In this document: piece by piece, positions 51,751-61,370 of the stretch
How the letters are laid out: each line of letters begins with the position of its first letter
How positions within the stretch are numbered: position 1 is the first letter of the stretch
DNA from: CAYPTB01 sp964413535
GTDB taxonomy: Bacteria; Planctomycetota; UBA1135; GCA-002686595
Assembly (NCBI GenBank): GCA_964413535.1
Contig: CAYPTB010000021.1
Location: forward strand, 62,001 to 126,000
DNA: 64,000 nucleotides
Reading direction: 5' to 3'
Made by a program: the position numbers and the translations under genes
Notes under the pieces: generated by a model
Databases searched by the model: none
What the model was told of the DNA's origin: nothing
Seen by the model: only the letters and a program-made list of their open reading frames with translations

Positions 51751-54700
51751 CGCGCGGCCTCCAGGAAGCGGCCGATGGCGACGCCCTCGGCGGGAAAGCG
51801 CGCCTGGAGCTCGCGGTAGAGCTCCTCCGCGCGCGCGAAGGGCATGCCGTCCCCCTCGGCCAGGCTGAGGTGGCCGAGGATCCGGTAGAGCCGCGCGCTC
51901 GCGCCGCGCTCGCGGGTCGGCACGACGTCGAGGAAGAGGTCGAGCCGCTCGCGCGGCGTCGCCTGCGGCCGCTGCGCCGACGCGGCCGCGAGCGCCGCTT
52001 GCACGAGCCGCATGACCTTCTGCGCGCGCGTGGCGGAGTGCTCGAGCGCGTCGCAGTCGTCGAGCGCCTCGCGGACGACCGCGAGGCTCTGCGCCGCGCG
52101 CCCGCGCGCCGCCAGGGCCTCGGCCCAGGCGGCGAGGTCGTCCGCGCGCAGCTCCTCCTCGCAGAAGAAGAGCGCGCCCTCCAGGGCATCCTGCGCGCGC
52201 TCCAAGTCGCCGAGCGCGAGGTGCGCCTTCCATGTGCGCCGCAGGACGTCGCGCAGCACGCTGCTGTCGAAGAACGGATCGAGCGGAACGGTGAGGTCGC
52301 GCGCGCACTTCTCGATCACCTCGCGCGGCGGCGTGTTCTCCACGAACCCGATCGCGCCCTTGTCGACGACCAGTCCCTCGCTGTCGAGCGCGCGTTCCGC
52401 GAGCTCGCGCGTCTGCGTGACGAGGCCGAGCTCCTCGCGGATCTCGAGCTCCGCGCGCCGCAGGCTCGTGTCCGCGAAACCGAGCGCCTCCTCGAAGGCC
52501 GCGAGCAGGGCGAGCGCGTCCTCGCCGCGCCCCATCTGGCGCAGGAGGCGCGCCAGACGGTCGCCCTTGCGGCGCACTTCGAAGATCGGACGCTCTGCCG
52601 CGCCGTCCGCGGCGTGGGCCGCGAGCTCGAGCGCGACCTCGCGCAGCTCGAGCGGAGGCTGGCCGGCGACGGGCAGCCGGAAGCCCTGCTCCGCGAAGCG
52701 CTCCGGGAGCACGGAGTCCGCGAGCAGGGCGCGCTCCGCTTCGGCGCGCGCGCCCGCGCGGTCCCCGGAACGGCCGAGGAGTTCGGCGTAGGCGAGCCGC
52801 ATCTCGCTCTCGTCGGGACCGTGCGGATCGAGGGCCAGCGCCGTGCGCAGCTCGCCCTGCGCCTCGTCCAGACGATCGAGGTTCGCCAGCAGGTTCGCGT
52901 AGCGCTGGTGCAACCGCGGCTGCGTGGGCGCGAGCGCGATCGCGCGCGCGAAGAGCTCGCGCGCCCGGGCGTTCTTGCCGGTGCGCGCGCAGAGCTGCGC
53001 GGCGCGCGCGACGGGACTCGTGCTCCACGGCACGAGCTGGCTCGCGCGCTCGAAGGCGGCCAGCGCGGGCCCTGGGTCCTCGAGCTCCTCCAGGCGGATG
53101 CCCGACCGCTCGAGCGCCTCGGCGCCGAACGGCCGCGCGCAGAAGAGGAGCGCGAAGGCGAGCGCGAAGGCGCAACGCGCCGCGCCGAGCCGCCCATTGG
53201 ATGGCCTGGAACGAGCTGGCGCGGAGTCGGGGGCTCGCGCACCTGCGTTCGCGTGTGCGGCGAGCGCCCATGCACAGCCCGCGAGGATCCAGAAGAGCGT
53301 CGGGACGAACGTCACCTGCGAGAGCCCGAGGTCGAGCATGTTCGCCGTGAAGAGCGCCGCGAACGCGGCGAGGATCGCGCGACCGAGCGCCGGACGCGCC
53401 GCGCCGGCCGAGCCCGCGCGCAAGGCCAGCGCGAGCGCCGCGACCAGGAGCACGAGGAACAGCGCGACACCCGGGATCCCCGCGCCCTCGGCCACCGCGA
53501 CGAGCAGGTTGTGCGGGTGCAGGTTCTTGTCCGTGCCGTCGAAGAAGGAAGGCGACGCGCCCGTGCGGGCGTGCGCGTAGTAGACGTTGACGCCGATCCC
53601 GGTGAGCGGATCCTCCGCGACGAGCCGCGTGGCCGCGTCCCACAGGTAGAGCCGCTGGGACAGCGACGAGCCCGACGTGCTCGTGCGCAGCGCGGCCTCG
53701 CGCAGCGGCGTCACGAGCCACGCGGCGAGGAAGACGCCGAGACCGAGCGAGCCGAGCGCGATCCACGTCCGCCGCGAGAGCCGCTCCGCTAGCGCGAGCA
53801 CCGCGAGACCGGCGACCGTCGCGAGCCAGGCCGTGCGCGACTTCGACAGGAAGAGCGCCGGTACGCACGCCGCGAGAGCGACCCAGAGCAAAGCCCGCGT
53901 CGTCCCGCGCGCGCGCCGCACGAGCGCGGCCGCGAGCACGACCTGCACGGCGACGAGCGCCCCCGTCAGGTTGGGGTGCAGCCCGAAGAGCCGCAGCCTC
54001 GTTCCCGCGAACGCCTGGTGCGGACCGACGGCTGAGACGAGCTCGAAGAGCACCGGAAACAGCGCCAGGCCGGCGAGCCCGCACAGCGCGCTCGCAAGGA
54101 GCACGCGCTCGACGCCCGCCGGGTCGAGCGCGCGCGCGGCGACCCAGCCCGCGCCCAGGCCGGCGAGCAGGCGGCCGAAGACCTCGTCCGTGCGACCGGG
54201 GTTCTCCCCCAGCGCGCCGCACACGGCCACCCACGCGGCGAAGGCGAGCGCGGCGGGCCACAGGACCCGCAGCGCGGTGCCGCTTTCGGACGGCGCCCCC
54301 GACGGCGCATCGGACGGCGCGCGGCGCGGGAGCGAGCTCGCGAACGCGATCGCTGCGAGCACGCCGAACAGCGGGAAGAAGAGCTCGTTCTCCTCCCCCC
54401 ACACCTTCCCGTTCCCCGCGCCGAAGACGACGAGCGCGAGCACGCCGAGCTCGGCGTCGGCGAGCCGCAGCGGATTCGCCGCGAGGAAAGCGGCGCAGGC
54501 GGCTCCCAGCGCGGCGTACGCGTACACGTCGTAGGGCGCGCGGCCACCGAAGAGGGCCGAGGAATAGAGCGGCGCACTCGCGGCCGCGTGTCCGGCGAGC
54601 GCAGAGGTCGCGAGGGCCAGGGCCAGCGGGACGGCGCGCAGCCGAGTCCCGCGATCACGTCGGAGCGCGACCGCGGCGGTCGTCGCGAGCGCGACGAGGA

Positions 54701-54854
54701 GCGGAGCGAAGCGCCCACCGGTCGGCTTCGGCCACTCGGTCGCGACGACCCCGGCGCAGGCCGCGATCCCGAGACCCACGCACAGCGCTGCACCCAGCCG
54801 CTCGAGCGCCCTCCCCGCGCGCGGCGCCGCGACAAGAACTCCGGGCGCGTGCAC
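51747..54854 (-). CDS. O-antigen ligase-like membrane protein fused to TPR domain
   Basis: 1035 residues from GTG at 54854. About 12 membrane helices fill the first 540 residues, with the Wzy/WaaL loop SLSQRLYLWDAATRLVAEDP, then LTGIGVNVYYAHARTG and LHPHNLLVAVAEGAGIPGVA. The remainder is TPR-like helical repeats (ARELFARAIALAPTQPRLHQ, then RYANLLANLDRLDEAQGELR). It probably joins or polymerises surface glycans, with the TPR part binding a partner in the periplasm. No other glycan genes are adjacent. Confidence 0.82.
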   Translation of the reverse strand: MHAPGVLVAAPRAGRALERLGAALCVGLGIAACAGVVATEWPKPTGGRFAPLLVALATTAAVALRRDRGTRLRAVPLALALATSALAGHAAASAPLYSSALFGGRAPYDVYAYAALGAACAAFLAANPLRLADAELGVLALVVFGAGNGKVWGEENELFFPLFGVLAAIAFASSLPRRAPSDAPSGAPSESGTALRVLWPAALAFAAWVAVCGALGENPGRTDEVFGRLLAGLGAGWVAARALDPAGVERVLLASALCGLAGLALFPVLFELVSAVGPHQAFAGTRLRLFGLHPNLTGALVAVQVVLAAALVRRARGTTRALLWVALAACVPALFLSKSRTAWLATVAGLAVLALAERLSRRTWIALGSLGLGVFLAAWLVTPLREAALRTSTSGSSLSQRLYLWDAATRLVAEDPLTGIGVNVYYAHARTGASPSFFDGTDKNLHPHNLLVAVAEGAGIPGVALFLVLLVAALALALRAGSAGAARPALGRAILAAFAALFTANMLDLGLSQVTFVPTLFWILAGCAWALAAHANAGARAPDSAPARSRPSNGRLGAARCAFALAFALLFCARPFGAEALERSGIRLEELEDPGPALAAFERASQLVPWSTSPVARAAQLCARTGKNARARELFARAIALAPTQPRLHQRYANLLANLDRLDEAQGELRTALALDPHGPDESEMRLAYAELLGRSGDRAGARAEAERALLADSVLPERFAEQGFRLPVAGQPPLELREVALELAAHAADGAAERPIFEVRRKGDRLARLLRQMGRGEDALALLAAFEEALGFADTSLRRAELEIREELGLVTQTRELAERALDSEGLVVDKGAIGFVENTPPREVIEKCARDLTVPLDPFFDSSVLRDVLRRTWKAHLALGDLERAQDALEGALFFCEEELRADDLAAWAEALAARGRAAQSLAVVREALDDCDALEHSATRAQKVMRLVQAALAAASAQRPQATPRERLDLFLDVVPTRERGASARLYRILGHLSLAEGDGMPFARAEELYRELQARFPAEGVAIGRFLEAAR

Positions 54855-54934
54855 GCCGCGATGGTAACGAAGCCGCCCGCCTTGCTCGCGCGCGGGCCAT
54901 CCCGTAGAACTCCGCCCCCCGAGTCCCTCGAGCC

Positions 54935-55174
54935 GTGAACTTCTTCTGCCGCATCTTCGGCCACACCTGGGTGCCCCGCACCGAGGACGCCAACCCGCGC
55001 TGGAACACCACCAAGAAGGGCATGGTGCTCCAGCCCTCGACGGACCGCACCACGCGCTACTTCGACCAATGCCAGCGCTGCGGTCTTTCGAACGAGGTGC
55101 AGCTCGCGCGCAGCTTCCCCGACGCCATCGCCGACGTCGTCGACGAGGGCCGGGTCAAGGGCGATTTGGGATGA
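54935..55174 (+). CDS. Small putative zinc-binding protein, 79 aa
   Basis: GTG start at 54935. FCRIFGHTW near the N terminus and CQRCGLSNEV near residue 46 supply one Cys, one His and a CxxC pair, a plausible zinc site like that of small phage-type DUF1660 proteins. It is divergent from the O-antigen-ligase-like gene. Confidence 0.6.
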   Translation: MNFFCRIFGHTWVPRTEDANPRWNTTKKGMVLQPSTDRTTRYFDQCQRCGLSNEVQLARSFPDAIADVVDEGRVKGDLG

Positions 55175-55236
55175 GCGGTGCGCTCGCGCACCGCGTGTCC
55201 ATCGGTCGGGTTCGCGACGACGCAAAACCTCTCACG

Positions 55237-55277
55237 CCTCTCCTCTCCTCTCCTCTCCTCTTCTCCCCTCTCCTCAC
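55237..55277. repeat. Imperfect CTCCT pentamer tract
   Basis: About 41 bases of pure pyrimidine built on CTCCT units with two interruptions (CTTCT and CTCCCC). It begins right after, and slightly overlaps, the stop codon of the minus-strand hydrolase gene. Confidence 0.8.
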
Positions 55278-56305
55278 CCGCCCCAAGCCCGGATCGCCTC
55301 CCGCAGCGGCTCCCGATCCAGCACGAAGTTCGCCCGCGGCGCCTCGCCCGCGAACCACTTCCACAGGAACGCCCCGTGGAGCCAATCCGCCTCGCGGACG
55401 GTCGTGCGCAGCGCCACGCGCAGGAGCCGCTCTTGCAGGAGCGCCGCGCGCTCTGCGTCGGGTCCGCGCGTCGTGGCGTAGGCCCACGGCTCGCGCGCGG
55501 CGGCGAGCGAGAGGTTGTAGCCGAGCTCCGTGAAGACGATCGGTTTGCCGGTGCGCTCGTGCACCGCACGCAGTTCGGACAGGATCGCCGACCAACTCTC
55601 CTCGAGCCGGCGCTCGTCGGGATCCTCCTCCTCTGCGAGCGGGAAGTAGGCCTGCACCCCCACCGCGTCGAGCGCGTCCCAGAACGGAAGCGCCGCGTAC
55701 GCGTCCCAGTTCGCGCAGTAGGTCAAGCGCGCCGCCGTCGCGTCGCGCACGAGCGCGACGATCCGCCGCCAAGCGAGCTCGTCCGCGGGCCCGACGAGCC
55801 GCTCGAGCTCGGTGCCCACCGAGAAGCCGTCCGCGCCCGCCGTGCAACGCGCGACGGCGACGATCCAGCGCTCGTAGTCCGCGAAGAACCGCGCGCGCAA
55901 TGCAGGATCGGGGAAGTCGATGTCGCCGTGCCAGGTGAACGGGCTGCCCCAGTAGCCGACGTGCGGCTTGACGAAGAGCTTCATCCCGCGCGCGTGTGCC
56001 TCGCGGATCGGGCGCGCGAGCCAGGCGGGGGGAGCCTCCGTGTCGAGCTCCTTCCAGGCCAGGCGGCCGTCCCCGCGGATCCACGCATAAGGATGGATGG
56101 CGATCCAGTTCACGCCGAGCTCCGCGAGCCGGTCGAGCTCCCGCGCGAAGGCGTCGGTCCCCCACTCGACCCCCCACGTCTGGCAAGAGATCGTCACCCC
56201 CCGCACGGGAGGGCCGAGCGCCTCGTTTCGCCCGTCCTGGAGTCGGGAGGCCCCTCCGAGGAGCATCCAGGGGCTCGCGACGGTCAAGAGCGCGGCGAGG
56301 AACAC
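55274..56305 (-). CDS. GH113-like secreted glycoside hydrolase
   Basis: 343 residues from GTG at 56305, with an N-terminal export signal. The TIM-barrel shows the clan A pattern: GVNWIAIHPYAWIRGDGRLA, then KPHVGYWGSPFTWHGDIDFP, an acid/base Glu in SVGTELERLVG and a nucleophile Glu in VFTELGYN. This is the layout of GH113 beta-mannanase-like enzymes. The natural substrate is not certain. Confidence 0.82.
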   Translation of the reverse strand: MFLAALLTVASPWMLLGGASRLQDGRNEALGPPVRGVTISCQTWGVEWGTDAFARELDRLAELGVNWIAIHPYAWIRGDGRLAWKELDTEAPPAWLARPIREAHARGMKLFVKPHVGYWGSPFTWHGDIDFPDPALRARFFADYERWIVAVARCTAGADGFSVGTELERLVGPADELAWRRIVALVRDATAARLTYCANWDAYAALPFWDALDAVGVQAYFPLAEEEDPDERRLEESWSAILSELRAVHERTGKPIVFTELGYNLSLAAAREPWAYATTRGPDAERAALLQERLLRVALRTTVREADWLHGAFLWKWFAGEAPRANFVLDREPLREAIRAWGG

Positions 56306-56396
56306 GGCTCCATGCTAAAGAATGGACGAACGAACGCTCCGCCCGGCTTGCTCGCCCACGGCGGTGGGTTAGGTTTGAGCCTGGAGCTCCGATCCC

Positions 56397-56888
56397 TTGC
56401 CCGGCCTCGTCGAGAACGCGATCAAGTACGGCATCCTGACGGCCACCAGCCCGATCTGGTGGCCGATCGCCAAAGCACTGTGGGCCGAGTTGCAGGCCTC
56501 GCTGTGGCGCGAGGGCGGGCTGATCGGGCGGCCGCCGACCGCGCAGGAGATCCCCATCCTGCAGGAGCGCTACAAGGAGTTCCTGAGCCCGCTCGTCAAC
56601 GAATCGTTGGCCGAGTTCAAGGCCCGCGAAGTGCGCGAGGAAGAGACGCGCGTCGAGGATGAGCGGATCGGGCGCAAGGGAAGACGCAAGAAGGCCGCCG
56701 CCGCCGCAGCGAGCTCGAAGGCCGCCTCGAAGTCCCGCGGCGCGAGCGTTTCTCGGAAGGGCGGCCAGCAGGCCAGCTCGGCCTGGCGAGCGCCGTCGAG
56801 CCCAGCGCGCCGACCCCTTGCGGCGCAGCCGAAACCGCAGACCAAGCGGGGTCCGTCCGGCTCGTTCCACAAGCGCCGCGGCTCCTGA
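56397..56888 (+). CDS. Small protein with hydrophobic N terminus and basic tail
   Basis: 163 residues from TTG at 56397. The N terminus (KYGILTATSPIWWPIAKALW) resembles that of the small protein at 61371. The middle has ILQERYKEFLSPLVNESLAE, and the last 70 residues are an Ala/Lys/Ser/Arg low-complexity tail. It precedes the GcvT-like gene by 70 bases. Function unknown. Confidence 0.6.
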   Translation: MPGLVENAIKYGILTATSPIWWPIAKALWAELQASLWREGGLIGRPPTAQEIPILQERYKEFLSPLVNESLAEFKAREVREEETRVEDERIGRKGRRKKAAAAAASSKAASKSRGASVSRKGGQQASSAWRAPSSPARRPLAAQPKPQTKRGPSGSFHKRRGS

Positions 56889-56958
56889 CCCTTGAGCCCG
56901 GCGGCGGGGCTGGTAGTGTCCTCGCCGCCCGCAGCGACGCTCCTCGTCAGCAGAGCCG

Positions 56959-58197
56959 ATGCCGCTCCCGACTCCGTTCCATCCGCGCACCGCGGAGCTG
57001 TGCTCGAGCCTCCTGTGGAAGGACTGGGCGGGCTACCACGCGGTGCGCTCGTTCGACACGTGCCACGAGCGCGAGTACTACGCCATCCGGCACGCGGTCG
57101 CGGCGATCGACGTCACGCCGCTCTACAAGTACGACGTGCGCGGGAGGGACGCGGCGCGGCTCCTGTCCAGCGTGACCGTGCGCGACGTCGCGCGCCTCGA
57201 CGTCGGGCAGGCCACGTATCTGTGCTGGTGCGACGACGCCGGCTTCGTGCTGGACGACGGAACCGTCACGCGGCTCGACGAGGAGTGGTTCCGCATGACG
57301 GCCGCCGAGCCCTACTTCCACTGGCTCGAGCGCCAGTCGCGGGGCCTCTCGGTCGAGCTCGCGGACCAGAGCGCGAAGCTCGCCGTCCTCGCCGTGCAGG
57401 GCCCGCGTTCGCGCGACCTGCTCGCGGCCGTGTGCGACGCCGACGTTCGCACGCTGCGCTTCTTCCGCGCCCTGCGTACGCGCATCCGGCGTTTCGACGC
57501 CGTCGTGACGCGCACGGGCTACACCGGCGACCTCGGCTACGAGGTGTGGGTCGCGAACGAGCACGCGCTCGACCTGTGGGATGCGCTCTTCGACGCGGGT
57601 TCGTTGCACGGTCTCCTGCCGACGGGGCTCGACGCGCTCGACGTCGCGCGCATCGAGGCGGGCTTCATCCTGGCCGGCGTCGACTACACCTCGGCGCGCG
57701 GTGCGCTCTCCGAGGAGCGCAAGACCTCGCCGTTCGAGATCGGCCTGGGTTGGACCGTCGAGCTCGAGCGCGAGCCCTTCATCGGACAGATGGCGCTTTG
57801 CGCCGAGCGCGCGCGCGGTCCGCGCAGGTCGACGGTCGGCCTGGTGCTCGACTGGGAAGAGCTCGAGGCCCTGTACGCCGCGCGCGGCCTGCCGCCCGAG
57901 CTCTCCGCGACGGCCTGGCGCGGCGCCGAGCCCGTGTACGGCGGCGGGCGCTGGGTCGGCCGCGCGACGAGCCGCGCCTGGTCGCCGACCCTGAAGAAGT
58001 ACCTCGCGATCGCGCTCGTCGAGCGCGAGTTCGCGGCGCTCGGGACAGAGCTCGAGGTCGAGGTGGTGGTCGAGTTCCGCCGCGAGCGACTGACCGCCAC
58101 GGTCGCCGAACGGCCCTTCTTCGATCCTCCGCGCAAGCGCGAGACACCGGGCGTGTCGCAGAAGAAGGCGCGCGCGGCGAGCGGAGGGGGCGCGTGA
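56959..58197 (+). CDS. GcvT-family aminomethyltransferase-like protein
   Basis: 412 residues. The folate-binding fold is recognised by YYAIRHAVAAIDVTPLYKYD, then GYTGDLGYEVWVANEHALDL and DALDVARIEAGFILAGVDYT. It differs from true glycine-cleavage T protein by lacking the other Gcv genes nearby and by its two flavoprotein neighbours, so it may accept C1 units from another amine. The tail is Lys/Arg-rich. A GTGA overlap couples it to the next gene. Confidence 0.88.
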   Translation: MPLPTPFHPRTAELCSSLLWKDWAGYHAVRSFDTCHEREYYAIRHAVAAIDVTPLYKYDVRGRDAARLLSSVTVRDVARLDVGQATYLCWCDDAGFVLDDGTVTRLDEEWFRMTAAEPYFHWLERQSRGLSVELADQSAKLAVLAVQGPRSRDLLAAVCDADVRTLRFFRALRTRIRRFDAVVTRTGYTGDLGYEVWVANEHALDLWDALFDAGSLHGLLPTGLDALDVARIEAGFILAGVDYTSARGALSEERKTSPFEIGLGWTVELEREPFIGQMALCAERARGPRRSTVGLVLDWEELEALYAARGLPPELSATAWRGAEPVYGGGRWVGRATSRAWSPTLKKYLAIALVEREFAALGTELEVEVVVEFRRERLTATVAERPFFDPPRKRETPGVSQKKARAASGGGA

Positions 58198-59783
58198 GCA
58201 AGCCCTTCGACGCGATCGTGATCGGCGGCGGTCACAACGGACTCGTGTGCGCCGCCTACCTCGCGAAAGCCGGTCGGCGCGTGCTCGTGCTCGAGAAGCG
58301 CCACGTGCTCGGCGGCGCCGCGGTCAGCGAGGAGCTCCACGAGGGCTTCACCTACTCGGTCTGCTCGTACGTCGTGAGCCTCTTGCGGCCGTGGATCATC
58401 CGCGACCTCGACCTCGTGCGGCACGGCTACCAGACCATCCCGCTCGAGTGCTCGTTCACGCCCTATCCCGACGGGCGCTCGCTGTGCCGCGGCTCCGATG
58501 CCGAGGGCACGCGGCGCGAGATCGCGCGCTTCAGCACGCGCGACGCCGAGATCTATCCCGAGTACGGCCGCGCGATGGGGCGCCTCGCGGCGTTCGCGAA
58601 GCCCATCATCGACGCGCCCGCTCCCGATCCTAGGTCGGCGAATCCGCGCGAGCTCTTCGACCTCTTGCGCCTCGGGAAGCGCTTCCGCGACCTGCCCGAA
58701 GCCCTCTTCGAGCAGGAGCTCGGCCTGCTCTCGATGAGCGCCGCCGACTTCCTCGACGGGTGGTTCGAGTCCGACGAGCTCAAGTCGCCGATGGCCTGCA
58801 GCGGCATCATCGGCACGTTCCAGGGCGTGCGCTCGCCGGGAACCGCGTACGTCCTCCTGCACCACTACATGGGCGAGATCGACGGCGCCTTCCGCTCCTG
58901 GGGTTTCGCGCGCGGCGGCACGGGCGCGGTGAGCAACGCCATCGCCGGCGCGGCTCGGAGCTTCGGCGCCGAGATCCGCACCGAAGCGCCGGTCGCGCGC
59001 GCGCTCGTCGAGAACGGCGCCTGCCGCGGCGTCGTGCTCGAGAGCGGCGAGGAGCTGCGCGCCCAGTGCGTCGTGTCGAGCGCCGACCCGCGGCGCACGT
59101 TCCTGGGCTTCGTCGGCGCCGAGCATCTGCCCGACGACTTCGTGCGCGACCTCTCGCGCTTCCGCTACCGCGGGAGCTCCGGCAAGGTGAACCTCGCGCT
59201 CGACCGCGTGCCGGAATTCGCCTGCCGTCCGGGCGACGGGCCGCACATCCGCGGCGACATCGCCATCGCGCCCTCGATCGACTACCTCGAGCGCGCCTAC
59301 GACGACGCCAAGTACGGCAAGTTCTCCCGTCGGCCCTACATCAACGTCGTCATCCCCTCGCTCGTCGACAAGACGCTCGCTCCGCCCGGCAAGCACGTCA
59401 TGTCGTGCTTCGTGCAGTACGCGCCCTACGAGCTCGAGGGCGGCGCGGCGCGCTGGCCCGAGCAACGCGAGGCCTTCGGCGACGCCGTCGTCGACACGCT
59501 CGCGGAGTACATCCCCGATCTGCGCGAGATCGTCTTGCACCGCCAGGTCCTCACGCCCTGGGACCTCGAGCAGGAGTTCGGCCTGACGGAGGGCAACATC
59601 TTCCACGGCGAGCTCTCGCTCGAGCAGCTCGCCTTCATGCGTCCCACCGCCGGCTGGGCGCACTACGCGACGCCCGTGAAGCGCCTGTGGACGTGCGGCT
59701 CGGGCACGCATCCCGGCGGCGGGATCATGGGCGCTCCCGGAGCGCTCGCCGCGCGCGCGATCCTGAAGGCGAGGGCCGTGTGA
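58194..59783 (+). CDS. Phytoene-desaturase-like flavoprotein 1
   Basis: 529 residues from GTG at 58194. The FAD-binding motif is DAIVIGGGHNGLVCAAYLAK, followed by the family segment HVLGGAAVSEELHEGFTYSV. The C terminus has the second FAD contact (LWTCGSGTHPGGGIMGAPGA, then LAARAILKA). It belongs to the CrtI/PYROXD2-like group, oxidoreductases of unknown substrate when not beside carotenoid genes. No phytoene synthase is present. Confidence 0.9.
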   Translation: MSKPFDAIVIGGGHNGLVCAAYLAKAGRRVLVLEKRHVLGGAAVSEELHEGFTYSVCSYVVSLLRPWIIRDLDLVRHGYQTIPLECSFTPYPDGRSLCRGSDAEGTRREIARFSTRDAEIYPEYGRAMGRLAAFAKPIIDAPAPDPRSANPRELFDLLRLGKRFRDLPEALFEQELGLLSMSAADFLDGWFESDELKSPMACSGIIGTFQGVRSPGTAYVLLHHYMGEIDGAFRSWGFARGGTGAVSNAIAGAARSFGAEIRTEAPVARALVENGACRGVVLESGEELRAQCVVSSADPRRTFLGFVGAEHLPDDFVRDLSRFRYRGSSGKVNLALDRVPEFACRPGDGPHIRGDIAIAPSIDYLERAYDDAKYGKFSRRPYINVVIPSLVDKTLAPPGKHVMSCFVQYAPYELEGGAARWPEQREAFGDAVVDTLAEYIPDLREIVLHRQVLTPWDLEQEFGLTEGNIFHGELSLEQLAFMRPTAGWAHYATPVKRLWTCGSGTHPGGGIMGAPGALAARAILKARAV

Positions 59784-61324
59784 CGGACGCGATCGTGCTC
59801 GGAGCGGGCCACAACGGCCTGGCCGCCGCACTGCGCCTCGCGCGCGCCGGGAAGAGCGTCGTCCTCCTCGAACGGCGCGACATGCTCGGCGGCGTGGCCG
59901 CGCTCGAGGAGTTCCACCCGGGCTTCCGCGTGCCGGGCATCCAGCACGGGACGTGCGGACTGCGGCCGCGGACGGTGGACGCACTCGGCCTCCACGCCCG
60001 CCTGGCGTGGAACGCACGCGCGCCCGCCATGCTCGCACCCACCGAGAGCGGGCCCGGCCTCGTCTTCCGTCCCGGCGACGACGCGCCCCCCGACGGTCTC
60101 GACGCGCTCGCGAGCGCCGTGGAGGACGCGCGCGCCTGGACGGAGTGGCGCGCCTTCCTCCAAGTCGTGCGCCCCATCGTCGGCGACCTGGTCGATGCGC
60201 CTCCGCCCGAGCTGCGCGGGAGCTTCTTCGAGCTCCTCGGCGCCGCCCGACCCGCGCTCGCGCTGCGCCGACTCGGCGAGCGCACCATGGCCGAGCTCCT
60301 GCGCGCCGCGCCGATGAGTGTCCAGGACCACTTGACGGAGCGCTTCCGCGATCCGCTGCTCGTGGCCTTCCTGGCCTCGCGCGGCATCGAAGGCGGCTTC
60401 CTCGGTCCGCGCTCGGCAGGCTCGACGGCGCTCTTGCTCCTGCGCGAGTGCGCCGCGGGTCCCGGGGTGCGCGGCGGCGCCTCGGCGCTCACCGAGGCGC
60501 TCGTCGCCGCCGCGCGCGCGGCGCAGGTCGCGCTCGAGACCTCGAAGAGCGTGGCGCGCATCCGCGTGGCGAACGGTCGCGTGCAGGGCGTGGAGCTCGA
60601 CGACGGGAGTCGCTTCGACGCGCCGCTCGTCGTCTCGGCCCTGGGCGTGCGCACGACCTTGCTCGACCTCGTCCCGCCGGGAGGACTTCCCTCGGACGCG
60701 CGCGACGTCGCCCTGCGCGTGCGCGCGCGCGGCAACGTCGCCGCCCTGCGTCTCGCGCTCTCCGCTCCGCCGCGCTGGCGCGGGCGCGCGGACGAAGCGA
60801 TCGCCCACGCGCGCACGGCGCCCGACGCGACCGCGCTCGATCGCGCCTTCGACTGCGTGAAGCACCGTCGCGCGTGCGAGGCGCCGTGGCTCGACGTGTA
60901 CACGGCCTCGCTCGAGCGCGCGGACCTCGCGCCTCCGGGCGCCGCGTCCGTGTCCGTCCTCGTGCACTGTGCGGCGCGCGACCTCGAAGGAGGTTGGACG
61001 GACGAGCGCGCGGCGGAGCTCGGTGAGCGCGTCCTGGACGAGCTCGAGCGCTGCGCGCCCGGCGTGCGCGCGAGCGTGCTCGGCCGCGAGCTCCTCACGC
61101 CGCCCGCGATCGCGCGGCGCTTCGCGCTCGACGGCGGCCACCCGCACCACGCCGACCTCGGACTCGACCAGCTGTTCCTGCAGCGGCCCGCCGCGCGCTT
61201 CGCCCGCTACCGCACTCCGATCGAAGGCCTGTGGCTCGCGGGCCGCTCCTCGCACCCGGGATCCGATTTCCTCGGATCGAGCGGCCTGCTCGCGGCCGAA
61301 TCCGCCACAGCGCGGCGTTCCTAG
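59780..61324 (+). CDS. Phytoene-desaturase-like flavoprotein 2
   Basis: 514 residues from GTG at 59780, which overlaps the previous stop. FAD motif DAIVLGAGHNGLAAALRLAR, then DMLGGVAALEEFHPGFRVPG; the C-terminal FAD contact is GLWLAGRSSHPGSDFLGSSG. It is a diverged paralogue of the gene before it. Both probably act on one substrate or form a heterodimer (inference). Confidence 0.88.
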   Translation: MTDAIVLGAGHNGLAAALRLARAGKSVVLLERRDMLGGVAALEEFHPGFRVPGIQHGTCGLRPRTVDALGLHARLAWNARAPAMLAPTESGPGLVFRPGDDAPPDGLDALASAVEDARAWTEWRAFLQVVRPIVGDLVDAPPPELRGSFFELLGAARPALALRRLGERTMAELLRAAPMSVQDHLTERFRDPLLVAFLASRGIEGGFLGPRSAGSTALLLLRECAAGPGVRGGASALTEALVAAARAAQVALETSKSVARIRVANGRVQGVELDDGSRFDAPLVVSALGVRTTLLDLVPPGGLPSDARDVALRVRARGNVAALRLALSAPPRWRGRADEAIAHARTAPDATALDRAFDCVKHRRACEAPWLDVYTASLERADLAPPGAASVSVLVHCAARDLEGGWTDERAAELGERVLDELERCAPGVRASVLGRELLTPPAIARRFALDGGHPHHADLGLDQLFLQRPAARFARYRTPIEGLWLAGRSSHPGSDFLGSSGLLAAESATARRS

Positions 61325-61370
61325 CGCGACGCGTCAAGAACGCACCGCCCTGCCGCCGAAACGCCGGCTC

